Virus record (IMG/VR): IMGVR_UViG_3300043772_001024
Span: 1-64,000 of that record
Source of the DNA: a virus
Length of the DNA stretch: 64,000 nt
Direction: 5' to 3' (one strand)
Part shown: in pieces, positions 25,101 to 36,400 of the stretch
Position numbering within the stretch: position 1 is the first letter of the stretch
Layout of the letters: each line of letters opens with the position of its first letter
Notes under the pieces: generated by a model
What the model was told of the DNA's origin: nothing
Seen by the model: only the letters and a program-made list of their open reading frames with translations
Databases searched by the model: none
Made by a program: the position numbers and the translations under genes

Positions 25101-27444
25101 GAGCATATTCATGAGGAAGTGTATCTTCTTTTTGATTTACTGCATCAAGAAGTACAGACATAGCTTTTATATTAGCTTGTCCTATAATTCTGTCAGCCTC
25201 GTTTCTTTGGAGTAATATATTTTGTAAGTCTCTTACTTGATTTACAGTAACTTGATTCCACTGATTACCATACTCATCAGTAATTACTTCCGGAGTATAA
25301 CCTTGTTTTTTAAGAACATTAGATACTGTACTCTCATAAAAGTTATAAATAGGTTTAAGAGCACCAAATCCTTGAGGGCCTTCTACATTTGCAAGTTCTT
25401 GTTTAAGTTGAGCTATTTCATTATTAATAGTAATTAAATTATTTTTAGTTGCATATATTTCACCGTCTTCAGGATCTACATCAATGACATAGTCAGTTGG
25501 TTTATTACTTTCTATATCTTTTTTTGCTTTTTCAAGTACATCAAGTCTATTTTGCTTCTGTTGTTTATACTCTTCTAATGTTGTATGCCCTTCTATCTTA
25601 CTAGCTGTATCACCTTTAGGAAACAATACTTTTTCATAACCTTTCTTAGCACTATCTTGTATGATAGATTTAACAAAGAAGTTTACCCAGTTATTATCTT
25701 TGTTTAGGAGTTGTAGAAATTGGTTTTTACTTTTCAAATCTACATCAGGAGTGTTAATATATTTTTTTTGGGCTTCTTCAAATTCTTTATAGTTAATACG
25801 TCTTCCATTTTCATAATACCTTGTAGTAGGTTCTGTTTGATTTTCATCTGGATAATACACATCTTCAACTCTACTTTCATAGACATTATCACCTAAAGTA
25901 AATTCATATTCTTCAGCATCAAAAATTTTACGTGTAGTTGTTAAGTCTTCTCTATCTCTACCTTTCTGAAATAAATCAGATTGTACTTCTAGTATTCTAC
26001 GGGTTTTAGTAGGTGTGCCTCCTACTGTATTATATTTTATTTGTTCTCCTTCTAACCAATTACCATTTTCGTCAAATCCAGTTTGTTCTTCTAAAGGAGC
26101 TCTTTCATAAGTTGGATTTAATACATGATCATCACTTCTAAACCAACCTATACCATTTTTTGTAGCAAACTGAGCATGTCCTTTAATATTAGGTACTATA
26201 CCAGGGGTAGTTATCTCTTGTTCTGTATAGTTAGTTCCTCCTGGAACTGTTAGGTTTGAGTAGTATTTAGCATTTTGTTCTAACACCTTAGTATTATATT
26301 CTTCTTGAGATATAATGTTTCCATTTTTATAATGAATATACTCAAATTCAGGTGTAACACTTCTTTGATAAACATCATCACCTATTTTGTAACCATCTGC
26401 TTCTGAAGGTAGTTGTTGTAAATTAACTTTTGATTTAGCAGTATTAATCTCAACAGTATAAGTATAAGTATCAGCAATAGCATAAGCTATTTGAGCATTA
26501 AAAGGTATACCTTCAAAGTAAGGCATATCTTTTAGTACATTATCAATAAGTTCTTTTTGTTGTTTAGGCACTTGAAGTTCTGTAAGTATTTTATCTAAAG
26601 GCCATTTGTTCTTAAGACCTTTCTTGAATACTTCATCTGCTTTAGGAGAAGTGAGTATGTCCACTGTTTTGACACGGAAACTTACTTCATTATTATAATC
26701 CTGTTGGTTTAAAACATTTGATCCTTTCTCCCATAATGGAGTTTCACTTATATTAAGAGTGATTGCTGGATATAATTGCTGAAGTTTCTCTTTTAGTCTG
26801 CTAAATAAACCTGAGACAGCTTGAGGTGTAGTAAGCTCATCTCTTTCTTCATATAAATATTTGTCATCATAATCTAAACCAGCTCTTTCAGCATCTTCTT
26901 TTAATAACTCTCTGGCTTGTCTTTCATTCTCTAGTTGTTCATTATCTATCTCAAAGTCTTCTTCCGGTAGAAAGTGTTCATTATTCTCTATCATTTTCTC
27001 TAGGTCACTCACTTGAGTTACACTCTCTCTCACCATTGTTTTAGCTCTTTCTATCTTAGCTTCCACATCTAATGTTCCACTTACTTTTCTAAGACCCCAG
27101 GTGTATAAATCTGCTTCACCTACTCTATCATAGTTGACAAGCATATATACTTCCGGATTACCAGCTTTGTAGTTATTATTATTAGCTTTTGAAATAGCTT
27201 GTTTCAACTGTATAATTCTATCAGTGCTTAACAGTTTTGGAAAAGTTGTTCCAATTTCATTTTTTACTTTAGAAATAGGAATTATGTTAAGCTGTTCTTT
27301 GATTTCTTTATTGGCAATAAACTCATCATAAGTTGGTACATTGTCACCAAAATATGTATCAACCATCTGAGACACAGTAGTTTCACCAAAGTCTTTAACA
27401 AGTTTAGCAACATTTCTATCACTTAAATTCAAACACTTACTCAT
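19168..27444 (-). CDS. Giant virion polyprotein (2758 aa): polyvalent domain, zincin motifs, LysM-like repeat
   Basis: Probably a crAss-like giant cargo protein packaged in the virion. Residues about 395-740 contain PGGTNY, GHAQFA, LEVQSD, SAKKGYEKVLFPKG and YGNQWNQV, matching the 'EIQSDW' domain of polyvalent proteins. Zincin-type motifs are HEYAHH (His 778) and HEFAH (1008-1012). A LysM-like segment (YTAGETLDSIAKKYNISVEA) lies at about 2446-2465. One hydrophobic helix is near 2595-2620. The rest is largely helical and charged. The start overlaps the 3264-aa gene stop (ATGA). In the genome order it is the last giant gene of the operon. Confidence 0.8.
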   Translation of the reverse strand: MSKCLNLSDRNVAKLVKDFGETTVSQMVDTYFGDNVPTYDEFIANKEIKEQLNIIPISKVKNEIGTTFPKLLSTDRIIQLKQAISKANNNNYKAGNPEVYMLVNYDRVGEADLYTWGLRKVSGTLDVEAKIERAKTMVRESVTQVSDLEKMIENNEHFLPEEDFEIDNEQLENERQARELLKEDAERAGLDYDDKYLYEERDELTTPQAVSGLFSRLKEKLQQLYPAITLNISETPLWEKGSNVLNQQDYNNEVSFRVKTVDILTSPKADEVFKKGLKNKWPLDKILTELQVPKQQKELIDNVLKDMPYFEGIPFNAQIAYAIADTYTYTVEINTAKSKVNLQQLPSEADGYKIGDDVYQRSVTPEFEYIHYKNGNIISQEEYNTKVLEQNAKYYSNLTVPGGTNYTEQEITTPGIVPNIKGHAQFATKNGIGWFRSDDHVLNPTYERAPLEEQTGFDENGNWLEGEQIKYNTVGGTPTKTRRILEVQSDLFQKGRDREDLTTTRKIFDAEEYEFTLGDNVYESRVEDVYYPDENQTEPTTRYYENGRRINYKEFEEAQKKYINTPDVDLKSKNQFLQLLNKDNNWVNFFVKSIIQDSAKKGYEKVLFPKGDTASKIEGHTTLEEYKQQKQNRLDVLEKAKKDIESNKPTDYVIDVDPEDGEIYATKNNLITINNEIAQLKQELANVEGPQGFGALKPIYNFYESTVSNVLKKQGYTPEVITDEYGNQWNQVTVNQVRDLQNILLQRNEADRIIGQANIKAMSVLLDAVNQKEDTLPHEYAHHYIAWFRNTPLVQEAISKWGSEEALVQSIGEQAVAQKGEAWGWWKKFTEWVMSLFDNLSTKDKQELTNILTDAFLQGVDLQTGKIGISAERSRELAAQASGIFNQTIEGSFDEQIQNVPGEYSQQAIDTELDRRIESQRQMDTEEASVDDNLNQLDPDNQKIILTATAFAEKLADAIGADYKFVSEAEAEAILANSPTPYGGQSGFYHANTVYLVKGRLSLDTVLHEFAHPLVKGILKQNPKLFNNLYAALASTPEGQDIIERVRQEYPNLQEGTDRFKEEAIVTSLEIKAVSKVNDNSPFGKFIKNLMFAIKKVLRNMFNTKNGNAINLNKLSENTTLDELAGMLSNPEFTIMDMELIPSDIAEFKNEITAKIEELNNVPKEKLQETIDRVYTDTLNQLNTLKQAPFKVKQELLGAKGTKILGYIREELEKYQTVNVRPQDVDAENVIKAIADHETEMKLRSLALINSLNELKVFTDSIKNILEELEKSKDKNTNANISKVVYYKGFLNSQMRMLEDLKSIPELDRDGEFFRKINSIADNIKDAEKKIYNIEFNFISEFFNNETDLMASAVENNFRERVTLLLKAEGIPEADIEKFIDKVISNPDGTSMTVKDIELPISSRRAKYVVDAAKEYFFKRLGRQQIEEYLRGERGDLGFFTAWITPYSNMDDPITGGFVKFIKEKMNDAMMRSQNQANDITLKLLPLLNAVGYNPRKTNQLGDMLLFTDKVGFTNSDGVYEEKDVLTFLNKFKNYRADRARLQNDFDLAKSKKDQAKMKEAYEALEIFDEKYMHRKFTKEYYDIQKIWKTGAKVVNPFTGEEITVTPKVAFDSFLERQEQLNKMSTLKNVHFLELEDLYELGDSEEQAKLEYNRLFDIYNLDGKPKTGEELQRVLLRKKHREQTRNMYDYSADTDRLQKDLDNFAAKLKARNIDPEALPEEGETMNRYQKEMDRFFRKNLKTAYTSQYYQSRQQIFEDIRKITEKAGVKSKVALELSELYKERYRLANSTADANGQPNGLNFTASQIDLLRDIENKILALEASYNKKTGLTQEETARLNIYMTKVSAKVQLSPEENQDFLTLYKTKNDMGLTELEMQTLNRKFAELAALSVKEPTDYYIEAFNYAIRNTGLPEITADNADTWINSDYLTQALAKDKEFAQWYTRNHVEKQVYVKGTGMTNKNFRLNVWTITKPSNENSYQTTVLMNPATGEYQKYMGVPAGKYSKSVIKNEFLTIPRGANWDQYVGTYIDNRGNYLPREYKPGDRNTAYDNKYMNEKYAELEKANNAEFQLLKTISEEFIKLQDGKAVNSRLYLDLPRFRKRSNLEFIQSGETKENLVEKVGGIKGLYKSWFGKAPDDVEYGFNFDAGSTLTTTDLEGNPVTKIPVRGTYNLDSKMVSKDVLRSMYEYLLSLNEQQILMENEPVADALLSVLSNNPIKDLEKLDKGEFKLTGKKKYISKEENKREKAVKYLIDKVFYGKSTTAFEEENPRIAKIFQGMFRRSSRAFIAFDPQSAIKNRWGQLYQNSIMAAGGRFVTPTSLAKGKLKAKQTATYWVFKDVYEKGIKTPDIQLVERFDPSLRTESEFGKSASRSIAKDLSDMTYAFDFRRTMEFEASMELFWGVMYNKYVDQNGESIPYADAWTSDAEGRLVLKEGIDPNFSFDEVFHRYTAGETLDSIAKKYNISVEALKYRADIESVADLIPGEEIKVGDASEFKKMKLLVQGVNKKVTGSLDKFDTPQAEKYLFYRAFTFYKRFATGMFLDKYQIDTTAGNRGGYVYNWDTQTLEKGYYMQAFQSIYKLIKSIGRDWAILTPQEKVAMTRLLAEGVLLFLLAMIVGSWGFDWDPEDPDRYKQMKRDNKTWSGYFGNHLMYLLMTTKSENEAFLPLLGIKDQISYFSTTTIATTNTIQMYIRIMFDLWNIATDNPDAIYSKQDQGPYAWQKKGKYKLWNHIGSMYGVKGKNKDPMWSVKKFEQFEATK

Positions 27445-30400
27445 AACCCTTTACATTTAATATAATAATCTAATGCTTTATTGACATCTAAGTTAGGGTT
27501 TTTTGTTAACTCACCCTTATACCAAGATTGAAATTCTGTACTATTTAATACTAGTAATCTTGGAGTTATATTACCAGTATTTGGTGTTGGTGTTTCTGTA
27601 ATCTCAGTGTCTTTAACTGTATCACTTTCTAAGTTTAATGTGTTTGCCTCAAACTTATCTTCAGCTTTCTTAACTATTGCAAGTCTATCACCATTATTTT
27701 CTGCCCACTGCATCATTTTACCAGTTGTCCCAGATATTATTTGATTTCTTTTGTTTACCACATACTTAGATCCATTATGCTCAACAACTACCGCCCGGCC
27801 CTCAGCAACTGCAAGATTAGCAAAGACTTTATTTCTATCTACACTATCACCTTTAAATACTTCTACACCAGCACTATTAAATATTTGAGCTCCTCTTACT
27901 GTATAAGTTTGAGTTTCTTTTCCTTTTGGTGTATAAGTTATTTGTGTTCCGGTAACTTTAGGTTGAGTAGATGGTTGAGTAGGAGCAACTGTTGCTCTAC
28001 CTGGTACAATATTCACATAGTTTCTAAAGAATCTATTCTTAGGATCTTTAATACCATTAAATACATTTGTTAAATCTGGTACCTTGTTTTCCTTACTGAT
28101 AAACTCTGCAGATATAGGATTCATTATTGCCAAGAAATCATCAAATGGTAAAGCCTCATTAAAACCATATTTGCTAAAGCCAACTCCATTTTGATATATT
28201 GTCATCAATGGTAACAACTTAAACATGTTGCTTATGTACAAGTTCTTTTCAGTATTAGATACTTTCTCTACATTAGGGTCTGCCAATTCTTTAAGATTCT
28301 CATAGTAGCTTTCAGCTAACTGACCACTCTTTAATAACTTGTTATCATTAAGTGTTAGTATTTGCTGTCCTTCTTTCAACTCCGGTTTAGCCAACTGATT
28401 AAGTATGCTATATTTTTCTTTTAAGTTTGGATTCTCTTCTATTAAAGTAAGCATATCATCTGCAAAAGAGTAATCTAAATTTTGGAAGAATACATCTCCA
28501 GTAAAATATCTATCAATCAACTCAGAAGGAATGTTTAATACATCTGTGTCAGATTGAGTATAGTTATACATAGCATTTTGGAAAAGGTAATTAACCAATC
28601 CATTTTTATACTGTGTGATAAACATTCTTTTACCATCATCACCATAACCAAATGATTTCTTTATATCTGATGCTCTATTAACCATCAAGTTAATAATAGC
28701 TTCAGTTACAGTTGGATTATTCTTTAATGGGAACAATGGCTCTATTAACTGTCTTATGATGTCATTATCATAGAATGTTCCAAGGATAGACTCATTTCTT
28801 AACTTCTTAACTAGTGCAGGATCTACTTTTGAGTTCTTCTCCATTTGTGAAAGAAGTACTTTTCTAAGCACCATCTCCTGTGTAGTTTTAGAAGTTGTAG
28901 TATCTGGATTAGAAAGTCTTAATAAATCTTGGAAACCAGAGAACTGATTCTGTAACTCTAAGAAATGTAAGAATACTGCTAATTGATGATCTTTAAGTGA
29001 GTCTTTTTGTATATCTGCTACCAGCATTTTTTCTAGTAGTTTGATATCAAACTGACCTTCTTCATTTAAGATGCCTGATTTTTTAATTAAAGCAGATAAA
29101 GCTCTATGTGTTTTTATATCTGACTTAACATATGCCGGTGCATTCTGTATACCAAATTTTTCTAATACACTTATTGCGGCTCTTTTATTTTTACCAGCTT
29201 TAGCATCTTCAAGTTCACCAGCTACAAGATCAGCATATGATCCGCCCAATAGTCTCAACTCTTTAGCATACTCTCTAATCATTGGTTGAGATAGAAACTT
29301 AACAGCATAATCTCTTGGAACACCAGCTTTAAACAATGTCAAAATCATTGGTGCTAACTCCATGTTACCTTGAATAAAGAATATCCATGCATCTTTCTCA
29401 ACATCCACGGCACCATTAATCATCTGAGAGTATAAATCAGATATTAAATCTACACCATCTGCAGTGTATACATCTGATAATGATATCTCATTATCTTTAG
29501 TGGTATTATGAGGAGTTAATAGTCTTGTTTCAATAGGTGTTGTGCCCTCAACATATTTACCTAATGAGCTATCAAAATATGTATCAAAATACTTTTTAGG
29601 CATCTTAGCACCCAATGAATTATATACTGGGTGTAAAGCATTATAGATAGCTACTAAACCAAGTACATTTTTACCAATCATGTTAGCCTCATGTTTATGA
29701 AGATTATATAATGGTTCCAATGTTCTTGTTGGACTTATTGATCTTTTTGCTTTTGTACCTGGTCTTTCTGCTTCACCATGATAGTTTCTAAATCTATTAT
29801 AGTCAGCTACCTTATCTTCAAGCTTATCAGCTACATCATCTTTAAGCAAGTAAGTATCATTTGGTCTTACCAATGCAGCATAGTTTTCTGGAAGCTTAAG
29901 TATATTATTTATACTTGTAATAAGCTTGTTTTCAAGGGCTGCTTTTTGTTGTGATATTACTCTTGAGATAGTTGCTTTACCTTCCGGTGTATCTTTATTA
30001 GATTCAATCAATCTTTTGATAGCTTCATTATCCATAGCTGATTCTATAAACTTACCATCTTTAGAAATAGCTGGCATAAATGTAGTAAGTTTATCAACGT
30101 CAAAGTCAGCTCCAGACTTAGCAACAATCTCAGATGGAGGTATAATAATGTTACCTGCACTTGGGTCTAAGAATTCCCATACTTGCATGTATTCCATTGA
30201 GTTTAAACCTTGTACAGGAATCCTTACAGCTGTTAATGTAACTGCTTTCTCATTCTGAGACATCCACTTATCATCTTTAATCATCTGATTAAGTCTTTGT
30301 CTTGTACCTATTACCTCACCATCATTATGCTTTAAATTTAACAGGTTTACAAAGTCTCCTTGTAAAGCAATAGCAACCTTCATTGCAGATGTACCATCTT

Positions 30401-33400
30401 TTGTTTGATCATAAAAAGGTAGGTTGTTACTACCCATATATTTTCTCACATCTTCATCTGTAGCATTTTTAAGACCATTGTCCCATAGACCATTAGTCAT
30501 AGCACTTGATACTTGAACCAAAGCTTCACCTTTAATCTTTTGTCTTACAAGTCTTTTCTCCATTAAAGCTACAAGGATCTTTTCTATATCATCAGATTTA
30601 AGATGCAATGATAAGTCTGTCTTTAATGAGTTGTCTGGATTAGCATTAATAAATTCTATTTGATGCTCTGGTAAATCTCTTCTTTCTAGTTCAGCTTGTA
30701 TAACTTTTAAAAACTCAGTAAAGTTTCCAATGTATTTGCCATCTTTATATTCATAACCAATATCATTAAGCAACTCCATTTTTAATAAGTTACCATACTC
30801 ATCTACTGTATTCTCATAGTCTTTAACTAAGTCAGCATGTTTATCAAGGATACCTTTCTCATACAGGTTACTTAAGATAAGCTTTCTTAACTGAGTGGAG
30901 AATACTGTTTTACCTTTAAATGATACTGGAACTTGAGTAACATCTTTAAGATACTCCAGATATATAGTATTTGGTGTAAACTTGATATCACTCATTAGGC
31001 TCATTTGCTCATCATCAGAATATATTTTATCTGCAGCAGCCTCACCTTTTTTGTTAACTTCAGATGTTACACTACCAACTTTAGAACCAGTTTGGAATGT
31101 TACATACTGTATATTCTTTGTCATCATTTGATTGTGAAGATTCTCTAAGTCAGAACCTTTAATCATAGATGGAATGAGTGGAGCTAATGCAAACTTATGC
31201 ATTGCCATTACTGGTAAATCTGTATTTGCTAAATGTCCATAGTTTTGAACTTTGTATACAGGAAACATTTCTACAACATCCGCTGCATTTATAGGCTCAT
31301 TATTAATTACTTTTTTAAACAACTCTTCCTGAACATCACTCCATTGACCAGATGCCATTTTAAGTGCTCTATACGCATCAAAAGTAATCCAACCTTGACC
31401 ATCACCCTCTTCCATTCCTTTATACTTCTCAATCTCAATAGCAACTCTTCTGTCAATCTCAGCTTTTATTTCTGCTTCAGATAGTTTACTTTTTGCAAAT
31501 CTTTCTGCATAGTCTTTTCTTAAAGCTTCTTCAATGGGCTTGATATATTTAGAGTCTCTTTTTATATCTTGGAGAATTGCTGTATTAAATTTACCATTAT
31601 AAGCTAATGTATCCATACCAGGGATTGTAGCAGCATAAGATACTTTTTGATTTAATTCAGTTAATAAAGATTGTATAGCTTTATCTGTTCTGAATTTTAA
31701 ACCACCGGATGTTGACCCAGTATTTCTTTTATGTAACTCTTCTTTTTCATGGTTATATTGAACCAAGTCTCCATAGAATAAGCTACCCATTTCAAAGTTA
31801 TGAACCCAAGCATTTACCGCATATGCTTTCATTAATACTTTAGTAGCTTCTTCTTCAGATAGATTAAATACTTTTAATCTTTCAAGTAAGTCAGGGCTTA
31901 AGTATTCTGCTTCACTGTAAAAATCTAAAAGGTCTAGTGTCTGTTGTTCAAAATAATTATCTACATCAGTTGCAATCTTTTTTGCAAGAACCGGATCTGT
32001 CTTAAGATAATCCTCTAATCTCATGTTTGGATCAGTTACCTTTTCAAGTATCTCATTCTTAGTATCTTCAGTAAGAACATTATCAAAAGCTGTAAAGTTT
32101 TCACCAGCCATGGTACCATCAGGCATCTTTCTATTATAGCCGGCATACTTTTTAAACAGATCTTTGTTAGTTTTAAACTTGTTTATCCTTTCTAACTCTG
32201 CAGCTATATAAGGAATCATATGAGTTTTAGTAACATAGTTGTTAGCTGTACCAATTGCAAACTTATCTAAATCTACCCAAAGTCTTGTGTCTGATCCTTT
32301 ACCTACACCACCTGGAATACCACCTTCTATTCTTGCACCAAATGAAGAAGACTTAGAAGCATGTCTCATGAATTCTTGAACACCACCTTTTAGTAAACTG
32401 TGTAGTTCTTGCAAGAACTTACCATGTACATCTAATGAAGTTGTGTTAGTTCCTTCACCATTTTCTAACTGAGTTCCAGAGTTAACAAACATCTGTAAGG
32501 ATCTACCAACTCTTTTTTCCATATCTGATGCAATATCAAATAAGGAATTCAAAGTTTGTGATCTGTTTGTAAATGAGTTTATCTTTGGATCAAGATAGCT
32601 TAAGTATTCAAACTCACTACCTGCATTCCACAACTCTTTCATATTAGAAGCTTTGTTTAAAGCATATATAATCATACTTACAGAGTGATCTTCTATATGT
32701 TCAAACACAAGATTTCTTTCAGCATTAAGCACTGCAAAGTTTGAAGAGTCAATACCATACTTAGCTTGAAGACCAAGTATCTTATCAATTTTATTTTTCT
32801 GAGATACTTCTTTACCTAAGACTGATGCAGGAATACCTTTCATCAACCCTTGTAATGGATTCATTCTGAAATTGGTTATAGCTTCACTAGCCTCCGAAGT
32901 TAAGTTTTGTTTTTTACTGGCTTTATTTATTTCAACTATAGTTTTAAATATATATGGTAAACCATATTCTTGTATAGCTCTTTGATCTTTCTTAAGTTCA
33001 TTTTTTATAACTCTTAAGTCATCTATATACAAACCAATTGCTCTTGCAAAATTAAATGATTTATCAATTATAAGATTACCATCTTTACCAAAATCTTCAA
33101 TGATCTTATCCATGTCAAGCATTGGTATATTATTCTCAAGAGATCTTATTACATAGTCATTTGTTAAGTCTCCTTTAAACTTAGCCTGAAACTTATTTGC
33201 AAGACTTGCTGTTTCTATTGAAGCTTTAGTAACTTCAGCTATACCATTTTCAAATATAGTAGTTTGTAAATATGTAGCTCTTGTTTTCTGAACATCTTGC
33301 CAAAAGTTAGTAAGCAATCTATTTTGAGATATTTTATCATTTATATTATCTGCTTGCACTACTTGTGATGGACTTGGAAGCTTGCTGTTTATCAACTGTT

Positions 33401-36400
33401 TAAACTCAGGATAGACTTCAGCAGCTGCTTGCTTTATATTATCATATATCTGCTCTGGATTTTTTTCTCCATTTACAGCACGCATTAAGTTGTTCCATGA
33501 TTCAGTAAAGTTTGCAAGCTCTTTATAGCCTAACTCATTGTAAACAGCTTTACCATTTTCAAGTTTGTGAAGACTCTTAAGAATGTATACTGTTTCTTTA
33601 CTAGCTAAGTCTAACAAAGATTTCTTACCAACCTTACTATCTTTTATCTGTTCACCAGATTTACTTTCCTCTACTCCTTCTGCTTTAGCACTTGATTCTT
33701 CTGTTTCAGTTTGTTCTTCTACATCAGTTTGATCTTCTTCTACTTCAATGTATTTTTGTCTTAGTAAATTAAATGTAGTATTTTCTAAATGATACTTTAC
33801 AAGACCACCTTTTGCATCACCAAAGTTATCTAATGCAGATTGAAAGATTCTTATCTTGTTTAACAGCTTTGCAGCTTCCATAGCTTTATCAGGATCATTT
33901 TCAATCTCTGTATAACTAGTTCTAGCATTAGCAAGTTTAGTTTCAAAATCTTTTCTTACTCTGGTGTAGAATGCTTTCTTATTATTATCACCAAGTAACA
34001 TAGATATGCTACCACTCTTATTACCTTTAAACTTTGCAGCTGCATCAATTATTTCAGATATATATGAGTCAATACTCTCACTTACCAGTTTAGCATCCTG
34101 TCTATTGAGTGCATCAATAGTTGGGTCTGTTAAACTTACTACACCTCTGTTGAGTTGTTTAAAAGATGTGGTATCAATATTTGGTGAGTATTTTTTTAAG
34201 AACTTAGGATTACTTTTTGCAAAGTATAGTTCTTTAAACAACTTATCTTTAGTACTCTTTGAAGAGAACAAGTTTTTGATAAAGTTTAATATTTTTCTAA
34301 ACAGAGTGTTTCTTGTTGTTTGACCTTTTTTAGCTGATTGATCAATACCATAAGATCTAAAATCTTCAGCTAAGTATTCTTCTAACTGTAAATAGTTAGC
34401 ATCCTTAAATGCTACTGTAGTACCATCTAGTAATGTAAAGCTTCCCGGTTGTTTAGCTACTTCTTTATATAACTTTTCTCTTTGTTCTTTAGTCAAGAAT
34501 ATTTGGGAGAATGCATGCCATGCTTCATGGTATACATCTACCATTGTACCTCTTTCACCTATCTCTATTTTACCAAACTTACCATTAAGTACAGAAGCAT
34601 AACCTATAAATCTAGCATATACATCAGAGTTAACTATGTTTACCATAGTTTTAAAGTCTATGTATTTAGATAATGGAGAATCATTCCACCATTGCTCAGC
34701 ATTTTTTATTTGCTCTTCTGTAACTCCATTTAAATCTGCACCCTTTCTAAACATAAAATCACTGAAGTCATCAGCTGGATCAGTTGTATTCTCTGGTGCT
34801 ATTGCATTGTTAATAGATTGCTGTTGAGTAATACCACCAATAGAGTCAGCAATAGCTTGTCTAACTTGATTTACAACTTTAGTAGTAGCTTTTCCTTCTT
34901 TATCTGTTCTCCCATTATCATGTTTAATAGATTTAAGCTTTTCACTAAAAGTATCTTTATTAAATCCTTCAGGAACAGTTAAGTTAATATAAGTTCCTCC
35001 ACCAGTTCTACCTACAAAGTCTTCAGATGGTATTCTAATTCTTAGAATATTACCATCAATCATGAAGCTATTATTTTTATCATCAGAGAGTCTTCTTATT
35101 ATATAAGACTCATCTTTCTTTTCTATTGTAGAATTTTCATTTATAAAATCTTTTAACCCATCTGTTGTTGATTCAACATTTAGTTTTAAATCAACAGCTG
35201 GTGTAGGTTGAACTTGAGCAGGAGTACCTAATGCAGCTAGTTCTGCATTTTTTTCTTTTTCCCACTGATCAAAATCTCCAACTTCTTTTATATACCATGC
35301 CTGCTTATCTTTCCACTTCTTTTCTATATCAGCTCTCTGAGCTTCTATATCAGTTTCAGTATTTGTAGTAGTAGGTTGAACAGGTTGTGATACATTAATA
35401 GGGTCTGGATTTTTAAAGTCCTCTTGTAGCTCTTTAATAAACTCAGTAGGTATACTAAATACCATGTGTGAATTAAAGAATCCCGGATCTGTTTCTTGAG
35501 ATATCTTTACTCTTGTGTTTGGTAATGTTTCAAGAAGAGGTATGTATGGAGTAAACTCATCATTGATTGTGTTTGTTTCTAAATCATAATCTTGGTAACG
35601 GTTATTGTTTAATGCTTTGTCATTATAAGTCATCTTAGCACTATAGTAGTTACCTTTATCATCAGTAGCTGCATTTAGCAAAACATCTTCAATAATACTT
35701 TCTTTACCAATAAGTTCTTCATTTATAAGTGGTATCTCTTTTCCACCACCCTGCTTATATGTTTTTTCATTATACTTGAAAATTAAAGTATTGGTACCCG
35801 GATCATAACTTAACTCATGTCTTCTAGTAGAAGGAGATGCTTTATCTGATAAGAACTGAGAAACAAAATTATATTTCTCTGCATTAGATATATTTGGATT
35901 AGCTAATGCAGCTGCAATCTTTCTAATTAAAGGACTTGCTTGTCTTTTATTATTAGCAAATTCAATAGGTAAGTTAGGTCTATCTAATGAATATTCTTTA
36001 CCATTCAAAGTAATCTTAGCTGCTTCTCTAGTACCACCAATCATTACCGGAGTAATAGTTCTGAATGTAGCATTGTTTACAAATGGAAGTTTTCTTAAGT
36101 TTCTTAAGTCAACATAGGGTTGGGCTATACTTTCTTTTACACCAGGAGTTAAACTAGTTAAATCAAGTAAAGGTCCATCACCTTTTAATGTAGCTTCTTT
36201 AACTTTATACAGCTCTTTAAACTCTTCTTGTTGTAACTTTCTAGCTTCTTCTTCTGTGATACCCATTTGTGCAGCAATATCAGCAGGAGTTTTAACACTA
36301 GTTTCAGTCCCATACATATTAGTCAATCTGTACACACCATTACCAGTTCTTACATCTCTCATGAACTGATACACAATGCCACCACCTTCTTCTTGAGTAA

